This document shows, piece after piece, positions 33,840-45,460 of a stretch of DNA of 64,000 nt. This DNA is from Ursus arctos (taxonomy: Eukaryota > Chordata > Mammalia > Carnivora > Ursidae). The notes under the pieces are model-generated. The model was not told where the DNA came from and did not search any database. It was given only the letters and a program-made list of their open reading frames with translations. The stretch covers positions 25,725,772 to 25,789,771 of the forward strand of contig NW_026622874.1 in the NCBI RefSeq assembly GCF_023065955.2, written 5' to 3'. A program made the translations under genes and the position numbers. Position 1 is the stretch's first letter. Every line of letters begins with the position of its first letter.

Positions 33840-34380
33840 GGCACATACTGTATACAAGCAGTATGTACTGGGAAGAAGAGGTACAAACTTATTCCTCCTT
33901 TAATATCTTACAAGATATTAAAGGGAATAAAACATATACACAGAAAACTACAATACAAATTAGAATTTGGTCAGTGCCATAAGGGAAAAAGAAAGAGCTA
34001 GGAGTATTAGGAAAATATTACTTCTAAGAGCATTACAGAAGGTTTTAGGGAAAGGTTACATTAAATGAATCTATAAACTTGGACAAAATTCCTACTGGTA
34101 GATATCGGAAGACAGTTGCATTCTTTCTAGGAAGATGCAGCATAAGCAAAAATCAACTCACTAAAAAAATGCTGGGTTTTCAAGAAACAACAACTAATCG
34201 AGTTTAACTTTAGAGAATACTGAGAAGTATGCTAGAAAGTTAATCTGAGATAAACCCATCTGCAATCCAAGTAAACAAGTATTAAGTGTTACCTGATAGA
34301 CAATAAAAAGTTTTGAGCAGGAGAGTAACAAGATTAGATTTTGGAAGAATATGGTAGAGTTAGAAAATTCAATTAGGATA
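33840..34380 (+). repeat. Ancient mammalian-wide repeat (second copy of the 4.1-kb family)
   Basis: 'cagtgccataagggaaaaagaaagagctagg', 'ttttgagcaggagagtaacaagattagattttgg' and related wording point to the same old family as 4090-4420. Confidence 0.5.
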
Positions 34381-34554
34381 CTACATTATATCAACTTAGT
34401 CAGTGATTGTTTAAACAATCTGGTCTGGGACCCCAAATTACTGATGCCCCAAAAGTGCTGTTTATGTGGATTGTATCTATGGATATAAACCATACTAAAA
34501 TTTAACACATTTACATTATTTAGTTACTAATTCACTTTAAAATAGTGATAGCTT

Positions 34555-34680
34555 TAACTAAATTTAATGTACTAATCATTTCACAATATACACAAATATC
34601 AAATCATTATACTGTATACCTAAAACTAATACAAAGTTACATGTCAATTATATCTCAATTAAAAACAAGGAAAAATAATA
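34555..34680 (+). mobile_element. L1 3' UTR fragment
   Basis: 'aatcatttcacaatatacacaaatatcaaatcattatactg' and 'cctaaaactaatacaaagttacatgtcaattatatctcaattaaaaa' is L1 3'-end wording. It is strongly 5'-truncated. Confidence 0.72.
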
Positions 34681-34769
34681 AACCCATTAATGCGTTGACA
34701 TAAGTAACGTGTTTTAAGAGAAATAATTATACTTTCCAAAATAAAAGAAATGTAGTAAGATTAGCACTG

Positions 34770-35260
34770 TTCTTCATTTCTTCAGATCTCTTCAACACCT
34801 GGCTTAACAGGAGACAACTGGATGTTCCTATCTGCTTCTGCATGCAGTCTGTTTCAGTATGTTGTGATTGAAGAAAATAAAGCCTCACACATACATAGCT
34901 GGCAAACAGAATGTACCTTAATATCCTTTACAGATAATTGTGGATATTCTTTTTTGACACTACACCGAAACACAACAAGTGGTAGCTTCTTAAAGGTTAG
35001 TGGCAATGCATTAAGCATCTTTTTTCACACTGTTAACATTAAAACCCCCATGTCTATCCTACACTTCTAATGGATCTTGCATCCATTCATTACTTTGTAA
35101 TATCATGCACTGGTCATATGGAAAATATGAGTTCTCTGGGTTATACAGATGTTGCAAAAGTTGATACATTTCATTATAAAATGGCATTAGCTAATACTAC
35201 TACTGGTCTCAAAAGAAGTGTTAAGTATAGGAAGCTGTCAAGCTTACAGTAGCAGATAAA
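34770..35260. other. Unassigned stretch with two abutting short frames
   Basis: Plus-strand frames of 82 codons (34822-35070) and 60 codons (35070-35252) touch at one base but lie in different frames. I recognise no domain, splice site or promoter. It could be a decayed internal region of an old retroelement, but that is a guess. Confidence 0.3.
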
Positions 35261-36818
35261 GGTTTTTTAAAATCTCTAATTTTCATTTAAAATCTCCAAT
35301 TACTTATTGGCAACAAATACTGGCAGTTGTTTTTCTTGAAGCGATACTTACTGAACAAGCAATGGTAGAAGAGCACTGAAGCTTAGGAAGAGGAAGAAAA
35401 ACTAAGTCACTCTGGAAGGCTGTCAACACTCAGAACACTACAGAATCCTGCGAAAAGACTGACATCCGCCTAGCATTAGTGGTCCACACCTCCCTAATAT
35501 CGCCATAATAAATGGGTGGGCTGAGTCTCCTTATAGAGTGTACAGAGAGAATAGCAAACAGAAGGATTCCCCTACTTGCACCATAAGGAAACTGAGAACA
35601 ACTTGTATATCTTTACCACTTCAGATCCATGGGGGTAGGAACTCTTGGCTTTCAACCATCCACAAGATTCCCACTAATTCATACTGTCCAACCACCAGAC
35701 CTAAATTCAAAAGGCCCAACAAAGACAAAGGGATCCAACAGAGCAAATATCAAGTAGAATAATCAGAATACAGAACAACAGAACACAAAAATAATCAGAA
35801 GACTCACTGAAATAAAATATCGAAGGAGAGAGATGAAACAATAGATAATCAGACAACTAAAGTAAATTTGAATATGGAACAAGAAATTTTTTCAATTTCT
35901 AAATAACATAATTTCTTGATTAATGATTCAGTAGATATTCACCATTCAAACCCAAATTTATAGCCTGGAAAAAACAGAAGAAATATTTCTAAGCACAGAG
36001 CAAAAAATATGATACAGAAAATGAGGAAAATGATAAGAGATTTGGAGACTGTATTTAGGATATCTAAAATACAAACAGTACGTGTCATAGCAGAGTCAAT
36101 CTAAATAACTTCAAACAAATAATCGTATATGTTATTTAAACAAATTATATAAAGACCTAGATGTGCAGACCAAAAGCACTCACTATTAATAAGAAAAACA
36201 CCCCCTACATGGACATAAAACTACAAAATTCCTGCTCTCTAGGTCAAGAGTTAATGGACCAAAAGACAAAAGGAACAGACAAAGAAGACTTCATTAAGGT
36301 AATAAAAATGCAATTGTTAAATATAACTCAACAAATATATAAAAACAGATTCTTATAATTTCAAACAGATTATCATATGACCATAGAACATTCTCAAATC
36401 CTTAACAGATCTTAAAAACATGGATATTTAAAGCCACATCCTCTAAAATTAAAATCAAATAATAAAAATGATTTTTTTAAAAATCCTAACTACTTAAAAA
36501 TTTACTACTACTACTACTTAACTAACTACCTAACTACTTAGGTAACCCTTGGATAAAGGAAGATATTAGAAGGAAATTTCAAAGTTATCCAGAAAGCAAT
36601 TAAAAAGGAAAAAATATTCAGGCCAAACCTATCAAGCCAAACAATAGAAATAAAAGCCAAAATTAATCCAATTGAAAAAACAATAAAAGGGTGTTAGGGT
36701 GTTATATAAATCCAAAAGCACGATTAGGAAAACAAAGAAAACAGACAAGATAAAAAAGAAAGGACACATAACCACAGATATAGGAGAGTTTAAAAGACAT
36801 TAGAATGGATACCCCAGG

Positions 36819-36994
36819 GGCGCCTGGGTGGTTCAGTCAGTTAAGCTCCCACTCTTGATTTCTGCTCAGGTCATGATCCCCACATTGGGATCCACACTGG
36901 ACATGGAGCCTGCTTAAGATTCTCTCTTTTTCTCTCCCTCTGCCCCTCTCCAACCTACCCGCTCACACGGGCTCTCTATTTAAAAAAAAAGTAT
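36819..36994 (+). mobile_element. Can-SINE, short variant
   Basis: Head GGGCGCCTGGGTGGTTCAG followed by 'tcccactcttgatttctgctcagg'. Part of the body ('agggtcctgggatcaagcc') is missing. Flanked by ATACCCCAG/ATACCCCAA. Confidence 0.9.
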
Positions 36995-37046
36995 ACCCCA
37001 AGCAATAGTAGAGCAATATTTGTGAACTTTAGAATCATGAATAATT

Positions 37047-37176
37047 TGGGACACCTGGGTGGCTCAGTCAGTTAAGTGTCCGCCTCTTGATTTTTTGGCT
37101 TAGGTCGTGATCTCAGGGTGGTAAAATCAAGCCCCATGTCAGATTAGGAGTCTCTCTCTCCTTCTGCCCCCCCCCC
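37047..37176 (+). mobile_element. Can-SINE, left half of a dimer
   Basis: Head 'gggacacctgggtggctcagtcag'. The element loses its CT tail into 'cccccccccaagatagatag'. It joins the adjacent GATA repeat and the next SINE. Confidence 0.88.
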
Positions 37177-37185
37177 AAGATAGAT

Positions 37186-37237
<52 letters not shown>

Positions 37238-37255
37238 GATAGATAGATAGATAAT
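37174..37255 (+). repeat. (GATA)n microsatellite between two SINEs
   Basis: About 18-19 GATA units, slightly interrupted near 37188 and 37237, lying where the tail of the first SINE should be. Confidence 0.96.
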
Positions 37256-37259
37256 AAAT

Positions 37260-37448
37260 GGAGCATGTGGGTGATGCAGTTGGTTAAGTGTCGTCTGACT
37301 CTTTCAGTTCAGGTCCTGATCTCAGGGTCATGAGACTGAGCCTCCCTTTGGGCTTCAAACTCAGCATGGAGCTTACTTGAGATTCTTTCTCCCTCTCCAT
37401 TTGCCCCTTCCCCCTGCACATTAAAATAAAAGAATGAATCTTTTTAAA
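37260..37448 (+). mobile_element. Can-SINE, right half of a dimer
   Basis: Head 'ggagcatgtgggtgatgcag', 'gactctttcagttcaggtcc' and an A-rich end. The flank after it, ATTATGAATAATTT (about 37449-37463), matches the flank before the first SINE, ATCATGAATAATTT (about 37033-37046). The duplication therefore encloses both SINEs. Confidence 0.9.
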
Positions 37449-37644
37449 AATTATGAATAATTTACCAGCAAAATAAAAATCACCGAAATGACTCAATAAT
37501 AAGTAAGAAATCTGAATAGTCAAATTACTACAGAAATAATTGAAAAGATGACTATAAAGTACCATTCAAGATCAGATGGCTTCACCATCTTATTCCTCAC
37601 TTAGGGGAAAAGTAAAAAGATGATTATGATAAATAAAACTTATC

Positions 37645-37800
37645 TAGAGCTGATTATGGGCCTGACACCCTTCTAAGTACTTTTACATATTATCTCCATT
37701 AATTTTCATACAAGACTAGAAACAGTAACTACTATTACTTGTATTTGGTAGGTGAAGAAACTGAGAGCTTCAGTAACTCATATACTACTTACATAGTAAG
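37645..37800 (-). repeat. MIR SINE
   Basis: Reverse MIR: 'tgggcctgacacccttctaagtacttttacatattatctccattaattttca' then 'aggtgaagaaactgagagcttcagtaactc'. Confidence 0.78.
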
Positions 37801-38200
37801 TTTTAAAAAACCCACATAAAATATAGTCCAGCAATGTTCAAAAGAATAATTAATATACTATCAACAGGCCTGGTTTATTCCAAAAGGTAATGGAGAGAGA
37901 TAAAATACCAATAAATTTATCAGTAAGATCCATTAAACTAACAAATTAAAAGAAAACAGTCATATAATCATACTGATAGATACTGAAAAGGCATCTGATC
38001 AAATTTATCAGTCATTATTATAATATTAATATATTATTGAGATATAGCTGAAAGAAGCAAAATACGTCCAAAATTATCTCCCACAGAATGATCAGACCTA
38101 ATTTAACACAATGTCTGGTAAATATGGCAATTAGAAGATGCATTCTGGAATTCTCAGAGGGGGATGAATCAGAATTACAGTTACCGTCACATACCAGGAC

Positions 38201-39415
38201 GAATATTTGAAATTTTTCTGCACAAAGGAAGAATATAGCGGAATAAAAAGGAATTTATACAATAAGAGTTCAAGGAAATGAACTGCTATTTCCAATCTGA
38301 TCTAATACTATTTGTCTACCCATGCTGATATGACTTCCAGGGCAGAAAACTACAAAAAATGAACTGCCCAAGTGAGCATCCAATTACACAGCCTTATCTT
38401 CCTAAAGAAATAACAAGATCCTTGAAGGTAAAATTAATTCTATATTAGCAAATGTCTGGCATTCCACAAATACTTACTGAACGTTATTAAACACTATTAT
38501 CCATCTGTTAAGGATATATAAAGTCACTACTGTACATCAGTTAATTTTATGTTTGTAATTTGTATATTTCTCTCATCTATTTTTGGCATGTTAGTTGGCT
38601 ACATATAAAATAAGAATTCCTAAAGCAGTCTTAAAAATCACATAGAGCATCAACACTATTAAGTTTATATGTAGCGAACCTCATTTTAAAAAACAAAGGA
38701 ACCCACAACCTCCAATAGGCTAGAGGTGATTTATAAAAGCAGCAAAAACAAAGTTAATATAAAAGCAAACACAATTTGCACTAGAAGGCTGACTAAACAG
38801 GTTAATCTTGATTTCCAAATATTTACTTCATTATTTCTGTAGAAAATCATGGGAGAAGTTCATAACTGCCTCATTTGCTATTCCAAAGAAAACAAAAAAT
38901 ATAAGTAAATTTAATGATCTAAACATATTAAGGAAAGTTTCTACAAGGTAGAGCTAAAACCAAAATAAATTTTTAAAACTCCAATGAAATCTATGCTTAT
39001 TTTGACAGCTAATCAACTGACAGTTGTAAATATTAAGGCCATTTGCATAGATTCTAATAAATTTTAATTTTTGTAACAGATGAGATCAAATTTGTGATAT
39101 GCATTATGTATTTGATAAATGAGTAAATTGCTAAAGCCAAATTTTCACGTTGTTTTTCTAACTATTAAGGAATTTCTTGAACACTTAAAAAAATTATAAT
39201 TTAAATGTCTCATAAGACTGCCTATTGCAATAATTGTGTAATATACTCTACTAAGAAATGCACACATTTTTGTAGTGTGTAAGAATAACGTCAATTGATT
39301 CTTTTATTATATTTCATAGCAGAGACTTTTGTGGATGATAACTAGAGTGCATTCCGAGGTATGCTCACATTTGGGGTATATCTCTAGAACCAGTCCTACA
39401 ATGTATAAAAATCTC
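38201..39415. other. Unique AT-rich stretch
   Basis: No gene or recognisable repeat was found. Confidence 0.4.
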
Positions 39416-39419
39416 AATT

Positions 39420-39710
39420 ATACCCCTTTCCCAGTTAATTCCTCTACATCCTTCAATCAAAAATCACTTCCTCAAGGAAACCGTCTCAAACTATCCACCC
39501 CCAACTCATCAAGTTTCCCACTATAAACTCACAAAAAACCCTGTATTTCTTCAGATTACTTATTAAAAACAAAGTTGAGTATCTGCATGATACTTCTCTA
39601 TCATTAGACTATAAACTCCACAGTCACAGAGACCATACCTGTCTTGTTTATAACTTTATCTCCTTGCATTATACAGGTACTCAATAAATATTGCTGAAAG
39701 AATTAAAGAT
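39420..39710 (+). repeat. L2 LINE, 3' end
   Basis: 'caaaaatcacttcctcaaggaaaccg' and 'tagactataaactccacagtcacagagaccatacctgtcttg', then 'ggtactcaataaatattgctgaa', is the classic L2 3' end. Confidence 0.82.
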
Positions 39711-40315
39711 TAATAAAATGGTTTAACTATTTTAAAAGTACGAGTATTAAAAAAATACAATTTTCTAACCTTTCAGTCAGACCAGTTATATATACTGTTT
39801 CTCCCTACCATCTTCTCTAACGATAAACTTCCTTGTTGCATGTCCTTTTCTCAAATGGCACTTAAAATATACATGACCCTAATCTTAAATCTCCCAATTA
39901 GAATATAAACATCTGAAGGACAAAAACTATGCCTTACTGGGAACTTTTGATCCTCTAGGGTATTTTGACTACAAAAATCTTCAAAAGTATTTACTTTACA
40001 GTGACCACAATCTTCAACTCCCTTTTACTTGTCTTCTCTCATCATATCTGTTCAACAGCTCCTTTGTAAAATGTCTTATGTTACTTCTGCTGCTTTTTCT
40101 AGTTACCTTTGCTATCAGTAAAAAAAGAAATTTGAAATTTCCTTCAAAATGTATTCTGCATCTGGAGGAATGAAAGTGACGGATATTATCAGAGTAAAGA
40201 TCAAAAATTATTCTTTGTAAGGAGAAATGGTTCGGCTAAATCATATTATATATGGGAAATAAGCTTATATTTTATTAAACAGCTCTTATAACTGCATCCT
40301 TTTAATTTTAAAAAA
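39711..40315. other. Unique AT-rich stretch
   Basis: No gene was seen. A weak L2-like passage at about 39830-39960 ('tagaatataaacatctgaaggacaaaaactatgcctta'-type) is too diverged to call with confidence. Confidence 0.4.
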
Positions 40316-41148
40316 TGCTTGCAGACTTCTACTTTCGAGAAGAATGAAGTAGGTCAAAGCAAACACACTGTAACAACTAGAAAAGGCTGGATAAATTTTA
40401 AAATCTTATTTGTAGAAGTATCAGATTGCTATGGGAGCCACAAAGACTTAGAGGAGAACTATTCAGAGTAGAACTAATCATCACCAGTTGCTTCTTTGTT
40501 TCCAGACTGAGACAATTTCCGATACAGGGCATGGACTTAGCCTAGATAGGGAATCTCTGATTGGGGGTGGGGGGGAGGAACCCACTAGCTTTTTTAGTGG
40601 TTGTATGGGATCACAAACTTGAGCATACACAAAAATCTGGCAGAAAGCAGCCTTGCCTCAAGTACACAACTAATCAGTATACTTGCTCCTCAAGACATTT
40701 ACCAGATTGGAAGGTACATGGGGCAGGAGGCTAGAGAGTGAGTGGGCTGAGAACCTCTGAAAAGCAGAGCTGAATTCCTGTAGCATTTCAGGACTGAAGA
40801 GACAGAGATCCGCCAGGCTCTCAACCAAAGCACCTGAGAGACAGGACTTAGGAACAAGGGCAGCCAGAATTTTAATGAAACTACTAAAACTGTACTGAAG
40901 CCCAAACCCAGCTCAATCTCTGAGTGGACTGAAGTACTCAGCCACTGACCTATCAGCCTAACATAGAAAAGGGAATCACCTCTAGTCAAGGATGTTATTC
41001 ATCTGAAAACTCTAAGCTTCTTTTATATACGATATTCTACATATAATGAAAATAGGCAAGAAAACATGCTAACCAAGAGGAAAAAAGCCAGACAATAGAG
41101 GAGACTCACAGATCATTCAGATATTGGATTTAAAAGTCAAGGACTTTA

Positions 41149-41371
41149 GGGGTGCCTGGGTGGCTCAGCTGGTTAAGCATCTAACTCTTGATTTCGGCTC
41201 AGGTCATGATCTCAGGGTCCTGAGATCAAACCTTGTATCAGGCTTCACACTGGGTGTGGAACCTGCTTAAGATTCTCTCTCTCTCCCCCTCCCTCTGCCC
41301 CTCCCCAATCCACTCGTGTTCTCTTTCTCTCTAAAAATAAATAAATAAATAAATAAAATAAAAAATAAAAA
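41149..41371 (+). mobile_element. Can-SINE with 17-bp TSD
   Basis: Head GGGGTGCCTGGGTGGCTCAG, an 'actcttgatttcgg' variant and an (AAAT)n tail. Flanked by AAAAGTCAAGGACTTTA at 41132-41148 and 41372-41388. Confidence 0.96.
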
Positions 41372-41403
41372 AAAAGTCAAGGACTTTAAAACATCTGTGA
41401 TTA

Positions 41404-41599
41404 GGGGCACCTGGGTGGCTCAGTCGTTAAGCGTCTGCCTTCGGCTCAGGGCGTGATCCGGGTGTTCTGGGATCGAGCCCCACATCAGGCTTCTCCGCTA
41501 AAAGCCTGCTTCTTCCTCTCCCACTCCCCCTGCTTGTGTTCCCTCTCTCGCTGGCTGTCTCTCTCTGTCAAATAAATAAATAAAATCTTAAAAAAAAAA
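41404..41599 (+). mobile_element. Young Can-SINE 15 bp downstream of the previous copy
   Basis: Head GGGGCACCTGGGTGGCTCAG, 'tctccgctaaaagcctgc' and an A10 tail. Flanked by ATCTGTGATTA at 41393-41403 and 41600-41610. Confidence 0.96.
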
Positions 41600-42323
41600 A
41601 TCTGTGATTAATATTTCAATATTGGGAGAAATGGACATAATAGATGAAAAGATAAAATCATCAGAAAAACAAAATATATAGAAACAAATGAAATGGATAT
41701 TATACAACTGAAAAATACAACATATGAAATTAAGAATTCAGTGGATGGATTTAATAGGAGACTAGATATGACAGAATCTAAGATAGGTATACTGGAAGAC
41801 AGTTCGATTGATAACATCAAAGCATGTTAAGAAGAGAGAATGGAAAATACAGAAGAGTGTGAGAGATATGCGAGGAATGCACAAGGGCTTGCGTACATGT
41901 AGTCAGTCTCTGAAGGAGAAGATGGAGAAAATACGGTGAAACATTATTTGAACAGATAATGGCTGAAGAAGATTGCCAAACTTAATAAACAAACAAACAA
42001 ACAAATAAAAATCCACAGATGCAATAAATTCAGCAAACTCCAAGCTGAATAAACACATAGAAAACCACATCTAGGCTCACTGCAGTAAAACTGCTGGAAA
42101 TCAAAAAGAGGGGAAAAAAATTAAAAGCATCCAAAGAAAAAGAGGCATATTATTTTCAAAAAGCAACAGCAAGAGAGGCAGCTGCCTTTCCATGAGAAAA
42201 TACTGAAGCCAGAAAGCAATGGAATGGAATTTTTAATGTGCTGAAAGAAAAACCGTCAACCTGAGATTATAATCCCAGTGAAAACATCCTTAAAAAAGGA
42301 TGGTGATAAGAAGTTTTTTGACA

Positions 42324-42530
42324 GGGGCGCCTGGGTGGCTCAGTCGTTAAGCGTCTGCCTTGGGCTCAGGGCGTGATCCCGGCTTTCTGGGATTGAGTCC
42401 CCACATCAGGCTCCTCCGCTGGGAGCCTGCTTCTTCCTCTCCCACTCCCCCTGCTTGTGTTCCCTCTCTCGCTGGCTGTCTGTCTCTCTCTCTGTCAAAT
42501 AAATAAATAAAATCTTAAAAAAAAAAAAAA
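42324..42530 (+). mobile_element. Young Can-SINE
   Basis: Head GGGGCGCCTGGGTGGCTCAG, 'ctcctccgctgggagcc' and an A16 tail. Flanked by AAGTTTTTTGACA at 42311-42323 and 42531-42543. Confidence 0.97.
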
Positions 42531-42853
42531 AAGTTTTTTGACAAACAAAGCCTGGCAGAATTTTCTGCCAATAGATATGCAGCAGAAGAAAAACTAAAGG
42601 CAGTCCTTTAGAAAACGGAAAATGATCTCAAATGGAAAAATAAATGCAGAAAAGGATGAAGAATACCAGAAAGGGTAAATATAGAGTAAATAAATACGGG
42701 GTAAATGATCTTTAACTGTAAAAAACAACAACAACAAACAACCTGTAATGATTTGCAGAATGTGAAATATATGTAATATATGTAGTACTAAAATATGTAA
42801 CAACCATATATAAAAAGCAGAGAACAAAGATGAAGTTAAATTTCTAAAGTTCT

Positions 42854-43072
42854 GGGGCACCTGGGTGGCTCAGTCCTTAAGCGTCTGCCTTCAGCCCAGG
42901 GTATAATTCTAGGGTCCTAGGATGGAGCCCAGCATCCGGCTCCCTGCTCCACTGGGAGCCTGCTTCTTCCTCTCCCACTTCCCCTGCTTGTGTTCCCTCT
43001 CTAGCTGGCTATGTAGCTCTCTGTCAAATAAATAAATAAATAAAATCTTAAAAAAAAAATCTAAAAAAAAAG
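42854..43072 (+). mobile_element. Can-SINE
   Basis: Head GGGGCACCTGGGTGGCTCAG and a body with 'ctccactgggagcctgc'. The tail contains two A9 runs. Flanked by TTCTAAAGTTCT at 42842-42853 and 43073-43084. Confidence 0.96.
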
Positions 43073-43150
43073 TTCTAAAGTTCTATTGAAGTGATGAAAG
43101 CAGTAATTTATATTTGAGCTAATAATTCAAGAATGCATTTCGTAATCTTC

Positions 43151-43805
43151 AGTGTTAAAAAATTTAACATTTATCAGTTTCTAGAAAAACGCAAATGTTA
43201 AACATCCACCATTATAAAATCATAAATTATATGACCGGAAAATATATAGTTAATTATGACACATAAAGCATAATCTGAAAGCCAAATAAATGATTAGTGA
43301 TGTGAATTTGCAAAAACTAAAAAAAGTGACAGAGTAGAATTCCACTAGAAATCTTTTATCCTCATAGAAACATTTCAGGTATAAAACTAAAGAAGCAGCT
43401 ATAAATACAACACAGATATTCTCAGGCTGACATTCATAAAGGGAAAGTACATAAGTTGGCAGAAGCACCTGAAGAAAGATAGTCTAACAATATAATCAAG
43501 AAGATAGAAGATGTTAAGACATACTTATTCCACATTCACACAGGCACTGGGCATCCCTAAATTTGGGTCTGATTAGAGATGATCCAAGGAGACACCTAAT
43601 AGTTTGTATACCAGGACATTTACTGGGGAAAAGCGGCTGTAAATCTGTGGGCATACAATGTAATAAATCACACACACAACCCCAAAAACATGTACACTAA
43701 GAACCAAGAGTAATTAGAGTCATAGATTTATTAAAGTTCAACTCTAAGTCAATAGGAAAATTTTAAGACGATACATTTAGGGAACTGTGAAATAAGAGAA
43801 AAAAT
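43151..43805. other. Unique AT-rich stretch
   Basis: No gene was seen. The 72-residue minus frame at 43250-43468 has no recognisable features. Confidence 0.4.
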
Positions 43806-43808
43806 ACA

Positions 43809-44680
43809 TGTTTCAGTGTCTGTCCCCACTTCCTGGCACAAAGCTCTGAGTTCCTAAAACCCTTGTAATCTCTTAAGTAATAAGAGCACGAGGAGGATTC
43901 TTTTGTTCTGTTGTTAAGTCTCCCCACCCAGTTCCTGACACAAAGCTCCTAAATCCCATGGAGTTTCCTGGGTGATAGGAGCATCTTTTGTTCTAATAAG
44001 GAAATGTTTAGTGGGCTTCTTAGATTGGGGCTGTCACCAAAAAGACCAACCCATGATTAGAAACTCATAACTTTCAGCCCCATCCCCTATCATCCAGGAA
44101 GAGAAGAGGGGCCAGAAATTGAGTTAATGATCGATCATGCCTGTGTGATGAAGCTTCCATAAAAATCCCAAGGTACAAGGTTCAGGGAGCTTCTGGGTTG
44201 CTGAGAGAATAATGTGCCCGTAGAGGGCATGGAAGCTCTACAGCCCTTCCCACATACTTTGTCCTGTGTATATCTTCCATCTGGATGGTCATCTGTATCC
44301 TTTAACATATTCTTTTATAATAAACCATTAAACATTAGGTAAGCATTTCCCTGAGTTCCATGGGCCATTCTAGCAAATTACTGAACCCAAGAAACAGGTC
44401 ATGAGAACCCTGATTTATAGCCAGTCAGTCAGAAGTACAGATGAAGCCTAGGACTTGTGACTGGCATCCGAAGTGGGGACCTGAGCCCCTAACTTGTGGG
44501 ATCTAGAATTAACTCCAGATAGAGTGTCCAAATTGAATGGAATTATGGGACACCAATAGTGTCACAGAGAACAGCTTGGCGGGGGAAGAAAACTTACATA
44601 TTTGGTGGTCAGAAGAGTCAGAAATGAAGTGTCTGGTGTGAGTAGTAACGGAGAGATATACAGGAGAAGTGAGTTTTTCC
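43809..44680 (+). mobile_element. Solitary endogenous retroviral LTR (same family as 861-1640)
   Basis: 'gatgaagcttccataaaaatccc', 'cttctgggttgctgag', 'agagggcatggaagctc' and a polyadenylation signal in 'tataataaacc' at about 44315-44325. Then come 'ccctgagttccatggg' and 'tagccagtcagtcagaag'. It has the same motif order as the LTR at the window start. No retroviral gene adjoins it. Confidence 0.75.
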
Positions 44681-44889
44681 TACTCTGGAACTATATTCAG
44701 AAATTATATGCATCTCTAACTTGAAGTGTCCCGTGCACAAGGAAGTTATGCTTTACCAAGTTCACCATTATAACTGTTAGGTAGAAGCTAGACATGATCA
44801 GGGAAGGAATAACCCAAGGTAGAGTCCCAAGTCCTTGAGTAGGAGTGACAGACATTTGAGCTGGAGGCAAGGATGAGGATTTTTTAAAA

Positions 44890-45460
44890 AGCTACGTTAT
44901 AAGGCCAGGAGCTCAACATCCTGACCTTGTAGCTTCCATGACCTTGGGCCTGACAGATCAAGAATCACAGGTAAAGAACAAGCAGTTCTCCTCTCCCACC
45001 TCTGCCCCAGGGTAACCCCTAGACTCATTATAATGCATCTGCATTACATGCACTACACTCCCCACCCCCACCCCCCACCCCACCCCCAGAAAGGCTGCCT
45101 TGACAGTTCTGGTACAAACCTTGGTAGGGTCAAAAATCCCCCCTCCCAACCTGTGGAAGGAGTTTCCCAAACAATTAGAAGCAGCCTCCATTAGACTCCA
45201 CCTCACTTTACATCACAGATCCTCACAACCTAGAGAGACCCAATAATATTTAATTAAAAAACAACCTACAGGCCAGTTCTACCTTGAGGAACTCTCCTCC
45301 TTGAGAGTGTACTTTTGCTTAAATAAACTGCTTTGTGCTTGCTACTTTCCTTCTGTCTATTAGAGCACACATCCCCATGAAAATCTTGTTGGGAATCCAA
45401 GGACCAACACCTCCACTCACACAATGAAGACTTCTCACCTCTAACATAAACATGGCTCAC
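44890..45460 (+). mobile_element. Probable LTR (gammaretrovirus-like layout)
   Basis: Ends with 'ttttgcttaaataaactgctttgtgcttgc', a polyadenylation signal plus downstream U5-like text. Upstream is a C-rich tract at 45058-45088. Family and exact edges are uncertain. Minus frames at 44958-45206 and 45266-45460 are chance frames. Confidence 0.5.
45058..45088 (-). repeat. C-rich tract, G-quadruplex motif on minus strand
   Basis: Runs of four to six C separated by single A (CCCACCCCCACCCCCCACCC and onward). On the minus strand this is a dense G-quadruplex pattern. Confidence 0.85.

Larger units (their letters stand above)
35400..38200 (+). mobile_element. Very old, decayed L1
   Basis: ORF1-like wording occurs around 35760-35870 ('gacaactaaagtaaatt', 'aggagagagatg'). 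ORF2-like pieces lie around 36540-36780 ('gaaggaaatttcaaag') and 37960-38000, where 'gatagatactgaaaaggcatctgatcaaatttatcag' corresponds to the RT block D-x-E-K-A-x-D. Several SINEs interrupt it. Boundaries are rough, and no frame exceeds about 75 codons. Confidence 0.5.
40320..43150 (+). mobile_element. HAL1/L1 ORF1-type LINE relic
   Basis: ORF1 coding wording in order: 'aagtcaaggactttaaaacatctgtgattaat', 'gatgaaaagataaaatc', 'gaaattaagaattcagtggatgg', 'gagataatggctgaag', 'aaaaccacatctagg' and 'tgctgaaagaaaaaccgtcaacctgag'. The text then goes straight into a 3' UTR-like stretch ('tatatgtagtactaaaatatgtaacaac') with no ORF2. This favours HAL1, an L1 relative with ORF1 only. Four SINEs interrupt it. 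No long frame survives. Confidence 0.65.

Noticed and set aside
37174..37255. CRISPR-like array
   Set aside because: It is a simple GATA microsatellite with no spacer structure, and the DNA is mammalian.
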